A DNA stretch of 18,617 bases from Planctomycetota bacterium (GTDB taxonomy: Bacteria > Planctomycetota > Planctomycetia > Pirellulales > Pirellulaceae), in assembly GCA_024277285.1 (NCBI GenBank), contig JAJRVM010000181.1, positions 1 through 18,617 of the forward strand, written 5' to 3'. Positions 1 through 8,023 of this stretch are shown here, one piece after another. Made by a program: the position numbers and the translations under genes. Below the pieces are notes generated by a model. It worked only from the letters and a program-made list of their open reading frames with translations. It made no database searches and was not told the origin of the DNA. Numbering within the stretch: position 1 is the stretch's first letter; every line of letters begins with the position of its first letter.

Positions 1-342
1 CTATTCTTGTTCTTGGAACGCTACGCAACTTTCAGGGTTGCCCACCCTGCCAAAACGGAGGCAGGCGTCATTCTCGTCAGCGTTACCCGCCTCGGGGCGG
101 GCTCCGACCTAGGCGATCATAGCGTCGGCCCTTCAGGCCGAGCCCATGAAAGAAAAGCCAGCGGAAGAAACAATGTACTGCAACAAAGGCAGCAACAACG
201 ACTTAAGAAATTGAACACCCTGTTCCTGCGCTGCAGCTGTCCAGGACGCAGTAGGCACGTTGCAACACGTTAAGGGATTGGCCAGGCCAGGCCTGATCAC
301 GACGCGGAGCGTCGTGCCACACTGCGTCGTGCCACATTGCCG
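1..342. other. Gene-free spacer downstream of the HEAT gene, with two hairpins
   Basis: I see no credible gene here; the short open frames overlap each other and resemble no family. It holds two strong hairpins. Arms CCCGCC (86-91) and GGCGGG (96-101) enclose TCGG. Arms TCGGCC (125-130) and GGCCGA (136-141) enclose CTTCA. Neither is followed by a T-run on the minus strand, so they are not classical terminators for the operon ending at 343. A short tandem repeat sits at 311-340. Confidence 0.6.
311..340. repeat. 15-bp tandem duplication
   Basis: GTCGTGCCACACTGC (311-325) is followed directly by GTCGTGCCACATTGC (326-340), with one mismatch. The left unit is also part of a longer sequence (305-329) that recurs with four differences at 13841-13865, so this is probably a dispersed intergenic repeat that has locally duplicated. 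Confidence 0.75.
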
Positions 343-2259
343 TCATTCGCTTGCTGCCGGGTCGTCTGGTAACAAGGTCGGCGACTCGGGAACCAGGAAC
401 CAATTGTGGTCGCGGAAGATAATGGCGGGTACTTTGGGCATCGGCTCGTCGGTAATCTGATGGACGCTCCAGTAGCAGGCGAGTCCGGTGGCAAGGGTCG
501 CGCCTTCGAGTTCCGCCATGCGGCGCAGGTCCTTGAGTGTACTCTTTGCTTTCATCCGCCCGAGTGTGATTGCCGCCATTCGGCGCACCAACGGATCTTC
601 GGGGATCATCGACGCTATGTCGGTCATGCGCGCCTTCAGTTGTGAGGCTAGTTTATCATCTTGTTTGTCGACGTAGAGGAAGCCAATCGCCCAGATCGCC
701 GCGGCACGACTCGTCGGGTTCATCGGCGCACTCTTCGGGATATATTCGCGCAGCAGTTTGTCAGCTGGTGCATATTTCATCCTGCCAACCGCCTGGGCGA
801 GATGAGCCAACTGATTCTCGGTGCCTACTGCCTGCCGTTGGCCAGCTTGCCACCGTTTGGTCTTCGTTTCGAATACGTCGAAAATTCGTTCGACAGTCGC
901 CGGGACATTCAACTGGCAGAGTCCCCAGGCTGCGGTCGTGTGAACTTCAGGACGCTGGCTATCCAACAGCGTGAATAGACGGTCGACAATCGGTTTCTCA
1001 TCCAAGGCGACCAGCACCTGAATCGCCTGTTCCTGGCCGCGCCAACCATCCAGATCCAAGACGCGCCGCGATTGCTCGATCACCACGTCGTGGAGTGACT
1101 TGTTCTTGGCCAGATCGATCAGCGCGTCACGGACGAATCGGCGCAAGCTGGGGTTGCGATCGTCGAGCCGCGTGCTCAGTTTGTTGATGTTCTCCGGCAT
1201 GGGCGTTCTTGCCACGGCAATTAATGCCGTGCTGGCGATGCGCCGCACATTGACATCGGTCGATGCAAGGGTGTTGTCGGCCAACGGCATCACCAGTTGT
1301 GGATCGATTTGCAACAACTGCCGCAAGGCAATTGCTTGCACCGAAGGTATCGCGTCGGTGCTCAATATAGCCAACAATTGCTCGGCCTCTTTACCACGAT
1401 GGGCTGCCAGCATCTTGGCGGCCACAAGACGATCAACAAGTCCTTTGGACGATTTATCTTGGCTCAGCTTGCGTGCCGCCTCCAGCAGGTCGGTCTTTTG
1501 CAATTGTCCCAACGCATCGGCCGCCGCCACTCGCACGCTTGTGGGCGTATGACGGTTCGTGGCGAATTCGAGCATCCTTGGTAGCGCTTCTGTATTTCCC
1601 AGCGTGATCAGCCCTTGGATTGCGAGCACATGCAAGCGACGGATCGTGATCTTCGTATCAAGTCGTTCTCGCCATAGTTTGGCGGCTGGCGCAAATTTCC
1701 ACCGTGCCAATGCCGGCTCGACCGTTTCGGACCAATCGAGATCACTGGTGTGCAGGCCAGCCAGCAACTGTGGTGCGGCCTGACGCGCGTCGAGGGCCAC
1801 CAGAGCGCGTGCGACCGTCAATCGAATCACCCGTTCCTGATCGGGTTGTTCGAGCATTTTCGTCATTTGCGGAACCGTCACATCCAGGCCGGTGACGCCA
1901 CGTTCGGGTCCCTTGGCGATCGCGGACGCGGCGCGTCGTCGCAGTTCCCGGTCAGGATGTTTTAGTGCCTCGCTCCAGAGTTCGACCAGTCCTGGAGGAA
2001 AAAGGACTTGTATCTTGGGCGTTGCGAGCTCGGGGTCGCGGTACATCGTCCAGGCCATACCGTCGACTTGCGCCACGACCTGCGTCGTCGTTAACGCTGC
2101 CGTAAACAGCACGGCCGCCGCCAGCGCGAAGGTCGCCCATTGCGTGTGCTTGCCGCTCGTCGCGCGACCGACCCGCACTGACGCAAACGCGTCTGAGGCC
2201 AATACGTCGGTATGGTTGTGGCGTGAATAATCTACCGAGTATTGTGTCACCGTGAACAT
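343..2259 (-). CDS. HEAT-repeat protein with an N-terminal membrane anchor
   Basis: A 638-aa protein. Residues 1-40 look cytoplasmic. Residues 41-63 are hydrophobic (WATFALAAAVLF...) and end in a VVAQ-like stretch, so they are an anchor or late signal peptide. From about residue 75 to 600 the protein is a run of paired helices with HEAT/PBS-lyase-type spacing, for example PDRELRRRAASAIAKG, VRVAAADALGQL and DPLVRRMAAITLGRM. Such repeats usually bind protein partners, and no catalytic motif is visible. The ATG at 2259 follows AGGTGA and lies 36 nt after the permease stop, so it reads as the last gene of the ABC cluster. I infer a scaffold or regulatory subunit outside or on the membrane; the partner is unknown. 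Confidence 0.85.
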   Translation of the reverse strand: MFTVTQYSVDYSRHNHTDVLASDAFASVRVGRATSGKHTQWATFALAAAVLFTAALTTTQVVAQVDGMAWTMYRDPELATPKIQVLFPPGLVELWSEALKHPDRELRRRAASAIAKGPERGVTGLDVTVPQMTKMLEQPDQERVIRLTVARALVALDARQAAPQLLAGLHTSDLDWSETVEPALARWKFAPAAKLWRERLDTKITIRRLHVLAIQGLITLGNTEALPRMLEFATNRHTPTSVRVAAADALGQLQKTDLLEAARKLSQDKSSKGLVDRLVAAKMLAAHRGKEAEQLLAILSTDAIPSVQAIALRQLLQIDPQLVMPLADNTLASTDVNVRRIASTALIAVARTPMPENINKLSTRLDDRNPSLRRFVRDALIDLAKNKSLHDVVIEQSRRVLDLDGWRGQEQAIQVLVALDEKPIVDRLFTLLDSQRPEVHTTAAWGLCQLNVPATVERIFDVFETKTKRWQAGQRQAVGTENQLAHLAQAVGRMKYAPADKLLREYIPKSAPMNPTSRAAAIWAIGFLYVDKQDDKLASQLKARMTDIASMIPEDPLVRRMAAITLGRMKAKSTLKDLRRMAELEGATLATGLACYWSVHQITDEPMPKVPAIIFRDHNWFLVPESPTLLPDDPAASE

Positions 2260-2295
2260 GAATCACCTGACTCGCGAAAGAGACAAAAGAGCAGA

Positions 2296-3954
2296 TCATT
2301 GCGGGCGAGTAAGCCGCCACGTCTGAATCACCATCGTTATTGCACAAATGACACAGAAAGCCCCCATCCACCACCAATTTTCCGGGACGAGGTTATAGTT
2401 CGTGAACCCGGGCGCCTCGATGATATTTAACGCGGCTGCCATCGGGTTGATTTTCAAAGCGGCTTCGACCGTGGAATGGCCGAAGGTGGTGCCTCGCCCC
2501 AACCAGAAGAGCATGGTGCCGACGCACACGGTCCCCAGCAGGGCATACGCAATCGTCGTCGCTGTCGCCGCTCGACGGCACAAGCTGCTGACGGCTGCCG
2601 AGAGCAAGACAGCGAACAACATCATCCACGCCAGACAAATCAGTACCTGCCATACCTGCCAACGCATTGGGGGATGGATCCAGATCATGACGATATAGCC
2701 GGGCAAGGTTGCAAACAGTACCAGCGACAGCGTGGCAATCACGCTGGCCAACTTGCCGGTCACGATCCGCAGCGCTGAAAGGGGGGTCATCATCAGCAGG
2801 TCCCAGCCGCCGCTTTCGCGTTCCGCACTGATGAGATTTGCGGCCAGGCTAGGCGTGATCACGATGATCAAGGCGACCTGTAGAACGACCATGATGGCGC
2901 CGATCTTCTGAACGCCCCAGTCAACGGTGCTGGTGGTAGCGACGTAGGAAAGGTAGAGCGAGAAGAGTGCCGACACGGCGATCAGTCGGAGTAGCCAGTG
3001 AGTGCGGCCAAACCGACGTGTGCGAAACTCCTTTACCATCACCGGATTCATGAAAAAGCTGATGCCGCGCTTACGACGTTGCGGATCGACGATGAAAACA
3101 AAGCGTCGAAGAACACGTTGCCACGTTGAACGCTGATCCGTGACGATCCCTTGCGGGCGTGGTCGATCGAGCATGAACGAATGGAGCTGCGAAATCGTGA
3201 GCATGGAAAAGACCACGATCGAACCACTCGTGATCAGTAGGAAACGCGATATGGTTCCCGACATCGACGTTAACCCGAATGTCCCGACGTCGCCGTCGCC
3301 GGCCAATTCCATCAACGGTGGGATTGGCGAGATATAACGCAGCCACTCGGCCAAGATGGGGTAGAAACCTGTCTTGGCTTGCAGGAAAAATTGTGGGCCA
3401 AGCGTCCCGACTGCCATGAGCAGTACGAGCGCGTAGGTGATTCGCAACGCCGAATCGATCGACTGGGCATGGCTGCTGACTAACAAGGCCAGTGTTGTGT
3501 ATTGCAACAGGACAAGCAGCAGGATGCCGTAGAGCGGCAGGACATGCGATGTGAACGAGATTCCTCCCATGGCATAAGCGGCGGTCGCGGCCGGGACACT
3601 CATCGCCAATATCAGTGCGACGAAGGTGAACATCCCGGCCATCTTGCCGAAGAAGATCGAGGTGGCCGACATCGGCGAATTGAACAGTAACGTTAGCGTG
3701 CCGCGATTCTTCTCGCGTACAATCGACGTTGCTGGAAATGCCGGTACCAGCAGCAAGAGGACGCCCAGCAGCCCGTAGGTAAACAACCGAAACACCTCTT
3801 GCGCCTGAGCGCCGGAAAGTTCGACCGTGGCATTGCCCGGCCAGCGGCTGATCACCAGGAAAGCGAAAATCATCGCGGCACCGGCAAGCAACACGAACGC
3901 GCGTTTCGTCCGCAGCGTGCCGAGCAGTTCGCGTTGGATAATGGGATGGCTCAT
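2296..3954 (-). CDS. Fused double ABC-2 type permease
   Basis: A 552-aa polytopic membrane protein made of two similar halves. Half one (about 1-265) opens with HPIIQRELLGTLRTKRAF and contains IVREKNRGTLTLLFNSP and FGKMAGM. Half two (about 300-552) opens with NPVMVKEFRTRRFGR and contains ISAERESGGWDLLMMTP and TGKLASV. Each half has roughly six hydrophobic segments, the size of one ABC-2 permease domain. ABC-2 exporters normally work with two permease domains, usually as separate chains, so this one chain could supply the whole channel. The ATG at 3954 lies 3 nt after the ATPase stop, with GAGG upstream, which implies translational coupling. Substrate unknown. Confidence 0.9.
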   Translation of the reverse strand: MSHPIIQRELLGTLRTKRAFVLLAGAAMIFAFLVISRWPGNATVELSGAQAQEVFRLFTYGLLGVLLLLVPAFPATSIVREKNRGTLTLLFNSPMSATSIFFGKMAGMFTFVALILAMSVPAATAAYAMGGISFTSHVLPLYGILLLVLLQYTTLALLVSSHAQSIDSALRITYALVLLMAVGTLGPQFFLQAKTGFYPILAEWLRYISPIPPLMELAGDGDVGTFGLTSMSGTISRFLLITSGSIVVFSMLTISQLHSFMLDRPRPQGIVTDQRSTWQRVLRRFVFIVDPQRRKRGISFFMNPVMVKEFRTRRFGRTHWLLRLIAVSALFSLYLSYVATTSTVDWGVQKIGAIMVVLQVALIIVITPSLAANLISAERESGGWDLLMMTPLSALRIVTGKLASVIATLSLVLFATLPGYIVMIWIHPPMRWQVWQVLICLAWMMLFAVLLSAAVSSLCRRAATATTIAYALLGTVCVGTMLFWLGRGTTFGHSTVEAALKINPMAAALNIIEAPGFTNYNLVPENWWWMGAFCVICAITMVIQTWRLTRPQ

Positions 3955-3957
3955 GCG

Positions 3958-4974
3958 TCATTCGCCTCGCGTCTTGGGATCGGCCTGGGTCGCGCCAGCC
4001 TGGGTAGCGGCGTCATTCTCTGCGGCGTTACGCGTTACCGACAGGAACGCGTCTTCTAGATCTGCTTGGATCTCTCGAAACTGAGCCACATCGATTTTCT
4101 CGGCGACCAATCGCGCCAGCAGGTTGCTCAGGGCATCTTCCGGCAAAGCCGTCTGGAACCGCAGGGCGGCCTCGGAAGGCGATTCTTCCACGTCGGTGTC
4201 AGGCTCAATCTGCTGCCGAACGATCTCCGCAGCACGATCCAGCCGCTCGTTGGTCACCAGTTGGACTTCCATCGACCGGCGTTGGCTGACACTTCGCATG
4301 ATCTCGGCGAGCGAACCGGACGCCTGCAGGCGGCCTCCATTGAGGATTGCCACATGGTCGCAGATCCGCGATAGTTCGGGCAGGATATGGCTGGTGACGA
4401 TCAAAGTCTTGCCCAATTCGGCCAGTCGCAGCAAGATCTGCCGCATCTCGATCCGCGCCTGCGGATCCAGTCCGTTGGCCGGTTCGTCGAGGATCAAAAC
4501 ACTTGGGTCGTGTAGTAGTGTGCGTGCGATTCCGACGCGTTGTTTCATGCCATGGCTGAGACTCTCCACGTACCGATCACGCATATACGACGAACCGGTG
4601 ACCTCCATGACCTCGTCGATGCGTTTGATACGTCGCGACCTGCCAATCCCAAACGCTGCGCCAAAGAAGTCGAGGTATTCCCACACACGCATATTGTCAT
4701 ATGATCCGAAGGTGTCCGGCATATAGCCGACGAGCCGCTTGATTTTCTTCGGTTGCCGAACGCAGTCGCATCCGGCGATATGTGCCGAGCCGCTCGTAGG
4801 TCGAGCCAGCCCGACAAGGATCTTGATGGTCGTCGTCTTGCCGGCGCCGTTGGGGCCGATCAGACCAAGGATCTGGCCTCGGTCGAGTGATAACGTCAGA
4901 TTGTCTAGCGCCGTCATCCCGCCATAGACTTTCGTCAACCCTTCGATTGCCACAACGGGTGAGTTGTCATTCAT
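3958..4974 (-). CDS. ABC transporter ATP-binding protein (ABC-2 exporter type)
   Basis: A 338-aa nucleotide-binding subunit. Walker A is GPNGAGKT (40-47), the signature is LSHGMKQR (139-146), Walker B is VLILDE (159-164), the D-loop follows as GLDP, and the switch His is H196 in VTSH. The usual Q-loop Gln is replaced: the segment reads GYMPD (83-87), close to the GYLPE/GYMPD variants of CcmA/NatA-like exporters. Residues about 215-320 form a C-terminal extension of the kind found after such domains. The start at 4974 has AAGGAG 6 nt upstream and overlaps the previous gene by 8 nt. It would power the double permease just downstream. Confidence 0.95.
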   Translation of the reverse strand: MNDNSPVVAIEGLTKVYGGMTALDNLTLSLDRGQILGLIGPNGAGKTTTIKILVGLARPTSGSAHIAGCDCVRQPKKIKRLVGYMPDTFGSYDNMRVWEYLDFFGAAFGIGRSRRIKRIDEVMEVTGSSYMRDRYVESLSHGMKQRVGIARTLLHDPSVLILDEPANGLDPQARIEMRQILLRLAELGKTLIVTSHILPELSRICDHVAILNGGRLQASGSLAEIMRSVSQRRSMEVQLVTNERLDRAAEIVRQQIEPDTDVEESPSEAALRFQTALPEDALSNLLARLVAEKIDVAQFREIQADLEDAFLSVTRNAAENDAATQAGATQADPKTRGE

Positions 4975-7642
4975 ATCCTTCTCCTTGCACCGTCCCAGTA
5001 ACTTCCAACTGAAGCTGCTCGATTCTCCACGCCGCTTGTGTCATCTGGTCCTTGGGGTCTGCGGACTCGTCGGCGCTCACTCGGACTGCGATACGCAATC
5101 CCCCCTCTGCATCCAGCTGCAGCTGTTCCGATTGGTCGATCGTACAGTGATACAATCCGATCGGGTGACGTAAACTGGTGACCGGCACCAGACGATCTCC
5201 GACCAGGGTCAGGATCTCCAAGGTTCGCGACGGGGCACGAACGTTGATTGAAACGGACGCCTTGTTCAGCTTGAGCGGCAAGACGGTGGCCGGCATTTGA
5301 AAACGCAACCACTCGGTCGTCGCCATTTTGAATTCGATCCACTCGTGCATCAAGTTCGCGTATGCTGCGGGCGGTGTGCCGTCCGGCCCAACCACGGCAC
5401 GGTACGGAACAAACGTGGAGGGGATCCGGACAACGGTGCCAGGTGGCGAGCGTTGCAGACGCAGCGGAATTGAAAAGAAGGTCGACTCGCGACGATGTGT
5501 CTGCGGAAAAACAAAGCCTGTATCAAGCGGATCGGACCAGCCGTACAGCAAGGGGCGAGCGATCGAGTTGACCTTCGGTTTGCTGCCTAAGATCTGATCG
5601 TAAATCTGTTTGCGTCGCACCTGCTCGTCGCTCAGCAACGACTCTGACATGAATTCGCCGGGCGCTAAGACGTTGTCAGCATCGGCGCGAAAAGTACCCT
5701 CCTCGTCGACTGATACGGCCAGTGAATTCTGATTGGGAATTGCGATCACGGTGTCTTCGAGTCCGCGCAGTGGCATGGGGCCGACATAGCCCTGCAAGCC
5801 GTCCGGTCCAAAACTTGCTCGGCAGTCGACTGCTGCGTCGAGCGCGAGTGGTCGTTGGAATGGCGCCGTGCGGACGCCGGCAGGCAGTTCCAAGCTGTCC
5901 CAGTGCCACGCGCCTTCGTCAGTCCAAGTAATGCGGCGGTTTCGACCGCCCAGGGCGGTCATGTCGGGGAAGAATAGGCCACCATTCTTGGCACCAAGGC
6001 GTTCACTATTGGCGTCCTGGTTGTACATGGCAATCAAACCGGATGTGTGTCCTTCCCCGACTCCCGACTCGAATGTTACTCGCGTAATCTTGGCAACCGT
6101 GGGTGGTACGGCGCGCTTGGTGGCAAAGCCGAGCGTCAAGAAGACCAACCCGAATAGGGCCGCCGCAAGCGGGGCTGCCCACAGCATGCGTTCTAAATGA
6201 CCCGTTCGTTGCAACCACCAGCCCGCCACGATCAACGTTGCACAAAAGCCGGTCAAAATAGCCAGCACCGTCCCGGCCGAAAGGATCTGGTAACCAATCT
6301 GTTGCGACAGAAACGGCTTGAATGCATCAACACCCAACGGCGGCCCATCGCGTGGTCCCAGGCAATCGTTTGCCAGATCTTTCAGCGGCTCACGTGGGAA
6401 GAAGGGGGTCGCATTCTCGCGGTTCTGTGGCGGGCGGTCGCGCCCGGTCGTCGGGCGCATCCAGGCACTGGGGCCGATGGTCGTAAAATAAATGCGCCCC
6501 GCGCCGAACGGTTGCCAGAACGCGGCAGGCCAATCGTTTACCGTATAGGTTGTGGTGACTCCCTCCGGAATCATGCGGGCAAAACGGACCGGCTCCTCGA
6601 ATTCAAGGTGCTCGTCTTGCTCCACGTCCGATTCCATGAGCGAGTTGTGGAGCGTCACCGAAGTCAGCTCGACTCGATCCACGACTTCGCACGTAAACGC
6701 GTCCCCCATCACAGCAGACACGGTTGCGGCTTGCACATCATGCAGCATGATCCACAGTCGCCCGCCGCTCAGTACCCAATCACGTACCAACGCCAGCCCC
6801 GCGGGGTCGGATGCGATCCGGTCGCTGCTCAACACCAGGACGTCAAGCACATCCAGGCAAGCCGGATCGGAGGGGAGGTCACCGGAATCAAACGAACTGA
6901 CTCGGCGCGACAAGTTGCGTGCCCGCTTCGCTGCCAGGACCATGTCATAAATCGGGTAGTCCATGTCGGGTCGGCCTGGGAGCAGCCCAACATGAATCGG
7001 ACGCTCGTACCGCGACGGCCCGACACGCTGCAGTTCGGCAACCATCCCGACCGTCGGATCTTCGTGGTCCAAAATCATCGGTTGCGCGCGCAGTAGCACC
7101 TCTTGGGGAGATGCTTTTTTTTCCGGGTCGACGATTTTGGGTGGAACGATGCGCTCAGTCAAAAAGTCGATATTGCGTTGGTTCGTGCCAACCGACTCCG
7201 GTACAAGAATAGGGCAGGTCGAACGCAATACCGAGTGCGGCAGCAACGAAGCACGGCGGCTAAATTCGATCGTCGGGTCATCGACGAAACGCAAGACCAC
7301 TTGCACGTCAGCCGTCTCGTCCGTTTGATTGACAGCGCGAAACTCGACCAGCCCCCACACGCCCGCGCGGTATCGACGCGCGCCGGCCAACGCCCCCATC
7401 GTGCACGAAATCTCGTTGCGTACTGCAGATTCATTTTGGCCAGTTGGGTCCTGACCGCCAGTTGGGTCCTGATCAGACGCTTCCGGCGACGCTTCCTCTG
7501 GTGGAGATGGGTTGATCGGGCCCTTAGCCCAAGCCAGGTTGGGGCCGAACAGCAGCCATGCGCTGCATAGCCCGAAACATGAAATCCAACGAAACCATCG
7601 CTTGCGCAATAGACTCGGGTTGGCCAACGAACTCTGTGTCAT
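4967..7642 (-). CDS. Large membrane-anchored protein with an amidotransferase-like region, first gene of the ABC cluster
   Basis: The ATG at 7642 is chosen because AGGAG lies 9 nt upstream and a hydrophobic segment (about residues 14-37, ending LAWA) follows; the frame is open further upstream. This gives 891 aa. After a Pro/Glu/Asp-rich linker comes a beta-rich region. It is followed by a Rossmann-like stretch (LDVLDVLVLSS..., then WVLSGGRLWIML) that resembles class-I glutamine-amidotransferase-like folds often fused to membrane proteins beside ABC exporters. I see no clear Cys-His-Glu triad. Two membrane segments follow (about 455-515, around AILTGFCATLIVAGWW and APLAAALFGLVFLTLGF), then about 370 residues probably outside the cytoplasm. 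It may be an auxiliary subunit, analogous to GldG-type proteins. Family not firmly identified. Confidence 0.75.
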   Translation of the reverse strand: MTQSSLANPSLLRKRWFRWISCFGLCSAWLLFGPNLAWAKGPINPSPPEEASPEASDQDPTGGQDPTGQNESAVRNEISCTMGALAGARRYRAGVWGLVEFRAVNQTDETADVQVVLRFVDDPTIEFSRRASLLPHSVLRSTCPILVPESVGTNQRNIDFLTERIVPPKIVDPEKKASPQEVLLRAQPMILDHEDPTVGMVAELQRVGPSRYERPIHVGLLPGRPDMDYPIYDMVLAAKRARNLSRRVSSFDSGDLPSDPACLDVLDVLVLSSDRIASDPAGLALVRDWVLSGGRLWIMLHDVQAATVSAVMGDAFTCEVVDRVELTSVTLHNSLMESDVEQDEHLEFEEPVRFARMIPEGVTTTYTVNDWPAAFWQPFGAGRIYFTTIGPSAWMRPTTGRDRPPQNRENATPFFPREPLKDLANDCLGPRDGPPLGVDAFKPFLSQQIGYQILSAGTVLAILTGFCATLIVAGWWLQRTGHLERMLWAAPLAAALFGLVFLTLGFATKRAVPPTVAKITRVTFESGVGEGHTSGLIAMYNQDANSERLGAKNGGLFFPDMTALGGRNRRITWTDEGAWHWDSLELPAGVRTAPFQRPLALDAAVDCRASFGPDGLQGYVGPMPLRGLEDTVIAIPNQNSLAVSVDEEGTFRADADNVLAPGEFMSESLLSDEQVRRKQIYDQILGSKPKVNSIARPLLYGWSDPLDTGFVFPQTHRRESTFFSIPLRLQRSPPGTVVRIPSTFVPYRAVVGPDGTPPAAYANLMHEWIEFKMATTEWLRFQMPATVLPLKLNKASVSINVRAPSRTLEILTLVGDRLVPVTSLRHPIGLYHCTIDQSEQLQLDAEGGLRIAVRVSADESADPKDQMTQAAWRIEQLQLEVTGTVQGEGYE

Positions 7643-7890
7643 AAATGAACTCTCCTGCATCGCGTCCAACCTGGCGCCGGCCTGATGTGACGTAAAAGAG
7701 GCTCTCGAAAGCGGTTTGACGCGTAAAACTGGTGGCGTGACACACAACGCGGTTGGCCTGCACACGGCTCGTTCCGTGTAAAAGGATCCGTGTTAACGAT
7801 GTCTGCAGGTCGATGTGCTACCTGTTTCAAACTGTTACCTGCCATTTTACAGCCACCACTATTGCGGTAGGCGTTGCTGCTGAGCCTCTA
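7643..7890. other. Probable 5' leader of the ABC cluster
   Basis: About 250 nt between the candidate promoter and the ATG at 7642. The 932-aa open frame could extend to 7765, but the extra 41 residues look unlike a signal or domain and lack a better ribosome site. I see no riboswitch-like structure or gene on either strand. Confidence 0.4.
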
Positions 7891-7919
7891 AGGATACCCG
7901 CTAACGCAGCTTGTCTCAA
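7891..7919 (-). promoter_or_regulatory. Candidate sigma70-like promoter of the ABC cluster
   Basis: On the minus strand, TTGAGA (7919-7914; five of six to TTGACA) is followed after exactly 17 nt by TATCCT (7896-7891; four of six to TATAAT). It faces the cluster starting at 7642 and lies in the gap after the acyltransferase stop. This is a match by eye only; such boxes also arise by chance. Confidence 0.35.
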
Positions 7920-8023
7920 TTCCCCGCATCCATTTTCGAGGCGTTCACAAAGCGTTTCGCGGATTCGAATAATGTGCTTTTTGTTCCCGCATCGCTGGGC
8001 GACCGCCAACACTTGCCAGACGC

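Noticed and set aside
86..141. Hairpin pair as terminator of the ABC cluster
   Set aside because: No T-run follows on the minus strand, and the position is 200-260 nt past the stop; they look more like intergenic repeats.
3071..3961. Open frame of 296 codons on minus inside the permease
   Set aside because: Arg-, His- and Asp-rich shadow of the permease gene; the permease frame has transmembrane texture and conserved motifs.
6197..7096. Open frame of 299 codons on plus opposite the anchor protein
   Set aside because: Antisense shadow in GC-rich DNA, with no ribosome site and no recognisable domain.
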